From contig OY970120.1 in NCBI GenBank assembly GCA_963705885.1, forward strand, positions 3,162,001 to 3,226,000: a DNA stretch of 64,000 bases. Reading direction: 5' to 3'. The stretch is from MFD01275-c22 sp963705885 (GTDB taxonomy: Bacteria > Actinomycetota > Actinomycetes > JACCUZ01). Below the pieces are notes generated by a model that did no database searches, had not been told where the DNA came from, and saw only the letters and a list, made by a program, of their open reading frames with translations. Position numbers and translations under genes: made by a program. Position 1 is the first letter of the stretch, and each line of letters starts with the position of its first letter. Positions 59,283-64,000 of the stretch are shown in pieces.

Positions 59283-61234
59283 CGGCCCTGCCCCACGGCG
59301 AGTGGCCGTCGCCGATCACGGCCCCGGACGTGGCGCGCGCCGGTGTGTGGCTCGGCTTCCCCACCGTCGTGGGTGACGAGACGTGGTGGGACGAGACCCG
59401 CCCGGCCGAGGACGGCCGGACCGTTGTCGTACGACGCCGGGCCGACGGCACCGTCGAGGACGTCCTCCCTGCCCCGTGGAGCGCGCGCACCCGGGTGCAC
59501 GAGTACGGCGGCCGGTCCTGGCTTCCGATCCCGCGGCCCGACGCCGCTCCCGCGCTCGTCTTCGCCGGCTTCGCCGACCAGCGTCTGCACCTGCTGGGGC
59601 CAGGGAGCGAGCCGACCCCGCTGACCCCTGAGCCCGAGGAGCCGGCCGGCCTGCGCTACGCCGACCCGGTCCTCGGTCCGCCCGGCGAGGTGCTGTGCGT
59701 CCGCGAGACGCACTCCGGCGGCACGGTCACCCGGCACGTGGTCGCGGTGCCGCTCGACGGCAGCGCCGCGGGCGACCCGACCGCGGTCCGGGAGGTGACC
59801 GGCGGCAGCGACTTCGTCGCGCACCCGCGGCTCTCCCCCGACGGCACCCGCCTGGCCTGGGTCGCCTGGGACCACCCCCGGATGCCGTGGGACGGGACCG
59901 AGCTGCGGGTCGCCGATCTGGTCGACGGCGTCGCGACGGCACCGCGCACCCTGCTCGGCGGGCCGACGGAGTCGGTGCTGCAACCCGAGTGGGCCGGCGA
60001 CCGCCGGCTCTACGCGCTCTCCGACCGCTCCGGCTGGTGGAACCTCTACGTCCTCGACGCGGCCTCCGGCGCGGCGGAGCCGCTGTGCGCACGCGAGGAG
60101 GAGTTCGGCTTCCCGATGTGGCTGCTCGGGTTCACCTCCTACGCCGTCCTCGGCGACGGGCGTATCGCCGTCCTGCACGGCAGGGGCAGCTACGCGCTCG
60201 GGGTCCTCGACGCCGCGACCGGCGAGCTGGCCGACCTCGACCTCCGGCTGCCCGCCTGGCGGCCGTACCTGTCGGCCGACGGGCACGTCGTCGGCGGCCT
60301 CACCGCCGGGCCCGCGGACCTCGAGACCGTCGTCCGGGTCGACGTCACGACGGGCGGCCTCGATCGGGTCAAGGCGTCGGCGGAGTCGGTGCCGGACCCG
60401 GCGTACCTCCCGCTGCCCGCCACCGAGACGCTGCGCGGCCCCGACGGCCGCGAGGTGCACGCCCACGTCCACCGTCCCCGCAACGGCGACCTGACGGGTC
60501 CGGACGGCGAGCGCCCGCCGTACCTCGTGAACGTCCACGGCGGGCCGACCGCGCAGAGCTACGCCGACCTGCAGCTCGAGATCGCGTTCTTCACCAGCCG
60601 CGGCGTCGGGGTCGTCGACGTGGACTACGGCGGCTCCTCCGGCTACGGCCGGGCCTACCGGGAGCGGCTGCGCGGGCAGTGGGGTGTTGTCGACGTCGAC
60701 GACTGCGTGGCGGCGGCCCTGGCACTGGTCGGGCGCGGCGACGCCGACGGTGCGCGGCTGGCGATCCGCGGCGGCTCGGCGGGCGGGTGGACGACGCTGT
60801 CCGCGCTCACCCGGACCGACGTCTTCGCCGCCGGGACGTCCTACTTCGGGGTCGCCGAGCTGCTGCGCTTCGCCGCGGACACCCACGACTTCGAGTCGCG
60901 CTACCTCGACGGGCTCATCGGCCCGCTGCCGGAGGCCCGCGACCTCTACGAGGACCGCGCCCCGCTCTCCCACGTCGACGGGCTCTCGTGCCCGGTGCTC
61001 CTGCTCCAGGGGTCCGACGACGAGGTGGTGCCGCCGTCGCAGTCGCTGCTGTTCCGCGACGCGCTGGTCCGCAAGGGCATCCCGCACGCCTACCTGGAGT
61101 TCGAGGGAGAGCAGCACGGGTTCCGCAAGCAGAGCTCCATCGTGGCCTCGCTGGAGGCCGAGCTCTCGTTCTACGGCCAGGTGTTCGGCTTCGACCCGCC
61201 GGGCGTCCCGAGGCTGGAGCTGTCCACGCCCTGA
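59279..61234 (+). CDS. Prolyl-oligopeptidase-family (S9) peptidase
   Basis: A 651-residue cytoplasmic serine peptidase (no signal peptide). A beta-propeller N-terminal part (~1-390) is followed by an alpha/beta-hydrolase domain. The nucleophile elbow is GGSAGG, the Asp is in LLQGSDDEVV and the His in EGEQHGFR. Specificity is probably for short peptides, perhaps acyl-aminoacyl or dipeptidyl type. The TTG at 59279 overlaps the gluD stop (TTGA), with no separate ribosome-binding site needed for coupling. Co-transcription with a glutamate transporter suggests peptide or amino-acid turnover. Confidence 0.88.
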   Translation: MTALPHGEWPSPITAPDVARAGVWLGFPTVVGDETWWDETRPAEDGRTVVVRRRADGTVEDVLPAPWSARTRVHEYGGRSWLPIPRPDAAPALVFAGFADQRLHLLGPGSEPTPLTPEPEEPAGLRYADPVLGPPGEVLCVRETHSGGTVTRHVVAVPLDGSAAGDPTAVREVTGGSDFVAHPRLSPDGTRLAWVAWDHPRMPWDGTELRVADLVDGVATAPRTLLGGPTESVLQPEWAGDRRLYALSDRSGWWNLYVLDAASGAAEPLCAREEEFGFPMWLLGFTSYAVLGDGRIAVLHGRGSYALGVLDAATGELADLDLRLPAWRPYLSADGHVVGGLTAGPADLETVVRVDVTTGGLDRVKASAESVPDPAYLPLPATETLRGPDGREVHAHVHRPRNGDLTGPDGERPPYLVNVHGGPTAQSYADLQLEIAFFTSRGVGVVDVDYGGSSGYGRAYRERLRGQWGVVDVDDCVAAALALVGRGDADGARLAIRGGSAGGWTTLSALTRTDVFAAGTSYFGVAELLRFAADTHDFESRYLDGLIGPLPEARDLYEDRAPLSHVDGLSCPVLLLQGSDDEVVPPSQSLLFRDALVRKGIPHAYLEFEGEQHGFRKQSSIVASLEAELSFYGQVFGFDPPGVPRLELSTP

Positions 61235-61254
61235 GCGCCCGGGACGGCCCTGCC

Positions 61255-61295
61255 CCGTCAGGCGGGTGCGCCGTCAGGCGGGTGCGCCGTCAGGC
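61255..61295. repeat. 16-bp tandem repeat at the end of the PemK-like gene
   Basis: CCGTCAGGCGGGTGCG occurs at 61255-61270 and 61271-61286, with a partial third copy (61287-61295) that supplies the TGA stop codon (61290-61292 on the minus strand). Confidence 0.7.
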
Positions 61296-61829
61296 CCAGC
61301 CGTGGTCGGCGCGCAGCGCGGCGGCCACCCGGTCGAACCTGCGCCGGTCGAGCACCGCGCCCTCGCGTCGGATGTCGTCCTCGGCCACGTCGAGCACCCG
61401 GTCCAGCCGGACCCAGCTCGGGCGGCCCGCGGAGTCCCAGGGCCCGGACCCGAGCGACAGCCAGCCGGGCTCCCCGTCGTGGTCGGACCGGCTGGAGAGC
61501 ATCAGCCCGACCAGGGACCGGCCCTCGCGCCCCACCACGAGCACCGGACGGTCCTTGCCCCGGCCGGCGTCCTCCTCGTAGGGGACCCAGGTCCACACGA
61601 CCTCACCGGGGTCGGCCGCGCCGTCGAGGTCGGGCGAGTACGCGAGCAGCCGCTGCGCCCGGGGCGGCGGGCCCGGGCGCGGCCGGGCCCCCGCCGGCCC
61701 GGCGCGACGGCGCGGCGCGGGCAGCGTCCGGCCGTCGCGGCGGCGGCGCACCTCCTGCAGCACGCGCGGCGCCTCCCGGACGGCCAGCCGGGCGAGCGAC
61801 CCGGCCAGGCGCGTGAAGGTGCTCGCCAT
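61290..61829 (-). CDS. PemK/MazF-like protein with basic N-terminus
   Basis: A 179-residue protein. The last ~110 residues resemble the PemK/MazF fold: PGEVVWTWVPYEEDAGRGKDRPVLVVG, then LSSRSDHDGEP and a C-terminal RRFDRVAAALRAD. The first ~65 residues are Arg/Pro-rich and probably disordered. MazF toxins are endoribonucleases; this longer form, without an adjacent antitoxin gene, may be a non-toxic relative. The start is the ATG at 61829. Confidence 0.7.
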   Translation of the reverse strand: MASTFTRLAGSLARLAVREAPRVLQEVRRRRDGRTLPAPRRRAGPAGARPRPGPPPRAQRLLAYSPDLDGAADPGEVVWTWVPYEEDAGRGKDRPVLVVGREGRSLVGLMLSSRSDHDGEPGWLSLGSGPWDSAGRPSWVRLDRVLDVAEDDIRREGAVLDRRRFDRVAAALRADHGWA

Positions 61830-61868
61830 GCCAGCGACCCTAGTGGGCCTGCGACACGCGGACGGGGG

Positions 61869-63441
61869 TCAGCGGGCGATCTCGGTGGCGCGGGACTCGC
61901 GCACGACGGTCACCCGGATCTGCCCGGGGTAGGTCAGCTCGCTCTCGACCTGCTTGGCGATCTCGCGTGCGATGACCTGGGCCTGGATGTCGTCGACCGT
62001 GTCGGGCAGCACCATCACCCGGACCTCGCGCCCGGCCTGCATCGCGAACACCTTCTCGACGCCCTCGTGGGCCGCAGCGATCTCCTCGAGCCGCTCCAGC
62101 CGCGCGACGTAGGCCTCAAGCGACTCGCGGCGCGCCCCGGGCCGCCCGCCGCTGATGGCGTCGGCCGCCTGGGTGAGCACCGCCTCGAGGGTGTGCGGCT
62201 CGACCTCGTTGTGGTGGGCCTCGATGGCGTGGACGACGTCCGGGTGCTCACCGCAGCGGCGCGCGACGTCGGCGCCGATCAGCGCGTGCGACCCGGCGAT
62301 CTCGTGGGTCAGCGCCTTCCCGACGTCGTGCAGGAGCGCGCACCGCTTCATGAGTACGGGGTCCAGCCCCAGCTCGGAGGCCATCATCGCCGCCAGGTGC
62401 GCGGACTCGATCAGGTGCTTGAGCACGTTCTGGCCGTAGGAGGTGCGATAGCGCAGCCGGCCGAGCAGGGTGACCAGCTCGGGGTGCACGTCGGTGATGC
62501 CGACCTCGACCAGGGCGTCCTCCCCGGCCCGCTCGCAGAGGGCCTCGACCTCGCCGCGGGCCTTCTCGTAGGCGTCCTCGATGCGCTGCGGGTGGATGCG
62601 CCCGTCGAGGACGAGGGCCTCCAGCGCGATGCGCCCCACCTCGCGGCGGACGGGGTCGAAGCACGACAGGAGCACCGCCTCGGGCGTGTCGTCGATGATG
62701 AGGTTGACCCCGGTCACCGACTCGAAGGTGCGGATGTTGCGGCCCTCGCGGCCGATGATGCGGCCCTTCATGTCGTCGCCCGGAAGGTGCAGCACCGACA
62801 CCACCGACTCGGTCGGTCTGGTCGGTCGCCAGCCGCTGGATCGCCGTGGTGATGATCGCCCGGGCCCGGGCCTCGCCCTGCTCCTGGGCCTCGCGCTCGA
62901 GGTCGCGCACGACGAGGGCGGCGTCACGCTTGGCCTGGTGCTCGACCGCCGCGACGAGCTCCCGTCGCGCGTCCTCGGCGGTCAGCCCGGCCACCTGCTC
63001 GAGGACCAGCCGGCGCTGCTCCTCCAGGCCGGCCAGCTCCGCGCGCCGAGCCGCGACCTCGGACTCCTGCGCGGTGAGCTCGTGGGCGCGGTCCTCGAGG
63101 TGGCGGAACTCCGCGTCGAGGCGCTCCTCCCGCTCGGTCACCCGGTGCTCCCGGCGCTCGAGGTCCGCTCGCTGCTCGCGGATGTCATCGCGCTGGTCCC
63201 GGATCTCGGCCTCGTCCTGCGCCCGCACCTCGTCGGCCTGCGTCCGTACGTCGTCGTCCTGCGCCTGCACCGCGCCGGCGCGCACCCGGGCCTCGTCCGC
63301 CTCCCGGGGCGTCGCGACGTCGGCCACGGGGACCTGGTCGGCGACGGGCCGGGAGCCGCGGAGCAGCAACATCACGGCGATCGTCACGACGACCACGGCG
63401 AGGACGCCCAGCAGGAGCAGTCCGACCTCGGCAACTCCCAT
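61869..63441 (-). pseudogene. rny: Ribonuclease Y, frameshifted
   Basis: RNase Y anchors to the membrane and initiates mRNA decay. The N-terminal part (from ATG 63441) has one transmembrane segment (GLLLLGVLAVVVVTIAVMLLL), then a long charged coiled coil to AIQRLATDQT. The C-terminal part (~62820 to 61869) has the KH domain (MKGRIIGREGRNIRTFE) and HD domain (ALLHDVGKALTHEIAGSHALIG) in a second frame. One extra base near 62811-62820 breaks the frame: removing it gives ATDQT-TESVVSVLHLPG, the normal sequence. As the gene is widely conserved, an error in the sequence is likely. Confidence 0.88.
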
Positions 63442-63740
63442 GACCGCCTCCTCGCGTGCGCCCCGACGGCACGCGGGCGGGCCCGGCCCGAGGAGCGAGC
63501 CCCACTGCCGGACGCCGACGGGACGACCCCCTCGTGCGAGGGTCGCCGCCCCGTCCCGGTCGCAGTCGCTCGGCGACCATGACCGGAGGTCCTCATCGCC
63601 GGCGGGTGCTGGCCGCCGGTGTCGTCTCGTTCGGTGTCGTCTCGTGCAGCTCGTGAGGTGCTATCGGGACCCGCGTGCCTGCGGGGTCGTGCTGTCGTTG
63701 CTCGCGACATTACACCTGTCCGCGAGCCGTCCGGGGGCGA
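63442..63740. other. 299-bp gap between rny and recX
   Basis: Nothing firmly coding. A plus-strand ATG at 63579 (25-residue frame with a lipoprotein-like end) was considered and not called. Short direct repeats of CGGTGTCGTCTCG occur around 63613-63646. The rny promoter is presumably here. Confidence 0.4.
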
Positions 63741-64000
63741 TCACGGGTCACCGGGAGGGTCGCTCGCCGACCGGTCCGGCGCCCCGCCACCGGCCCCGCG
63801 GTGGCCGCCTGGAGCCCACCCATCACCGCCATCGGTCGCGTCGGCGGCCACGGCGTCGCGCACGACCCGCAGGGCCAGGCCGCTTGGGTATCCCTTGCGG
63901 GCCAGCATCCCGGCCAGCCGCCGGACCCGGACCTCGGCGGGCAGCTTCCGCGTGGCCGGCAGCCGCTTGGCGACCAGGGCCGTCGCCGCCGCTGCCTCGT
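63741..64000 (-). CDS. recX: Regulatory protein RecX, 5' part beyond window
   Basis: The C-terminal ~86 residues of a RecX protein, an inhibitor/modulator of RecA. RRLAGMLARKGYPSGLALRVV is the conserved late helical repeat of the family, followed by an acidic, Gly/Asp/Pro-rich tail of ~35 residues. The frame is open at the window end. Its position upstream of rny matches actinobacterial recA-recX-rny order, so recA is expected just outside. Confidence 0.85.
   Translation of the reverse strand, partial: EAAAATALVAKRLPATRKLPAEVRVRRLAGMLARKGYPSGLALRVVRDAVAADATDGGDGWAPGGHRGAGGGAPDRSASDPPGDP

Noticed and set aside
63579..63656. 25-residue frame with RR and a terminal VVSC lipobox-like end
   Set aside because: Ends three residues after the Cys, has no mature protein and overlaps short direct repeats; probably chance.

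Overview
The window is about 72-73 % G+C (estimated by eye), densely coding, with GTG and TTG starts alongside ATG. It carries a B12-dependent ribonucleotide reductase (nrdJ) beside nrdR, lexA next to a LysM-type SOS gene, the hflX-dapF-miaA-miaB block, gluABCD, RNase Y and recX, plus F420/LLM-type and SARP-type proteins. This points to an actinobacterium. The order nrdR / LysM gene / lexA / hflX / dapF / miaA / miaB / recX matches the mycobacterial Rv2718c-Rv2736c region, and the gene mix fits Propionibacteriales, probably Nocardioidaceae (inference). I saw no rRNA, tRNA, CRISPR array or insertion sequence.

Layout. 1-5.8 kb: nucleoside hydrolase (cut by the window edge) and a YczE-type membrane protein on the minus strand, then a secreted LVIVD-repeat protein, a MocR-type (GntR plus aminotransferase) regulator and a kinase-LLM oxidoreductase fusion on the plus strand. 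Two copies of the palindrome ATTGGC-N13-GCCAAT sit just upstream of yczE and of the MocR gene and suggest one small regulon. 5.8-15.2 kb: LmeA-like protein, an unknown/PPOX/SDR minus-strand run, a diguanylate cyclase, a Tat-exported M28 peptidase, a sulfatase and a second SDR. 15.2-22.6 kb: methyltransferase divergent from a LuxR-HTH ATPase, then a 1070-residue SARP/AfsR-type regulator and a His-rich mini-lipoprotein. 22.7-35.4 kb: secreted M28 aminopeptidase, flavin monooxygenase, a damaged-looking membrane-protein locus, furA-katG, an MBL-fold lipoprotein, a class V aminotransferase, and a PadR-ABC transporter operon whose permease is frameshifted.

35.5-64 kb is conserved chromosomal core: nrdR-nrdJ with a pair of NrdR boxes, a SpoIIE phosphatase, lexA divergent from the LysM gene with three LexA-box-like sites between them, a GGDEF-EAL protein, LigC-type ligase, an SH3 secreted protein, a DinG-type helicase, hflX, dapF, ggt, miaA, an MT0933-type small protein, miaB, gluABCD coupled to an S9 peptidase, a PemK-like protein, rny and the 3' end of recX.

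Functionally the right half combines DNA-damage response (lexA, LysM gene, helicase, ligase, recX, NrdR/NrdJ), tRNA modification (miaA, miaB) and glutamate scavenging (ggt, gluABCD, peptidase). Three normally intact genes (the ABC permease, gluB and rny) are each broken by a single extra base. Either the sequence contains consensus errors or these are real lesions; this should be settled before drawing biological conclusions.
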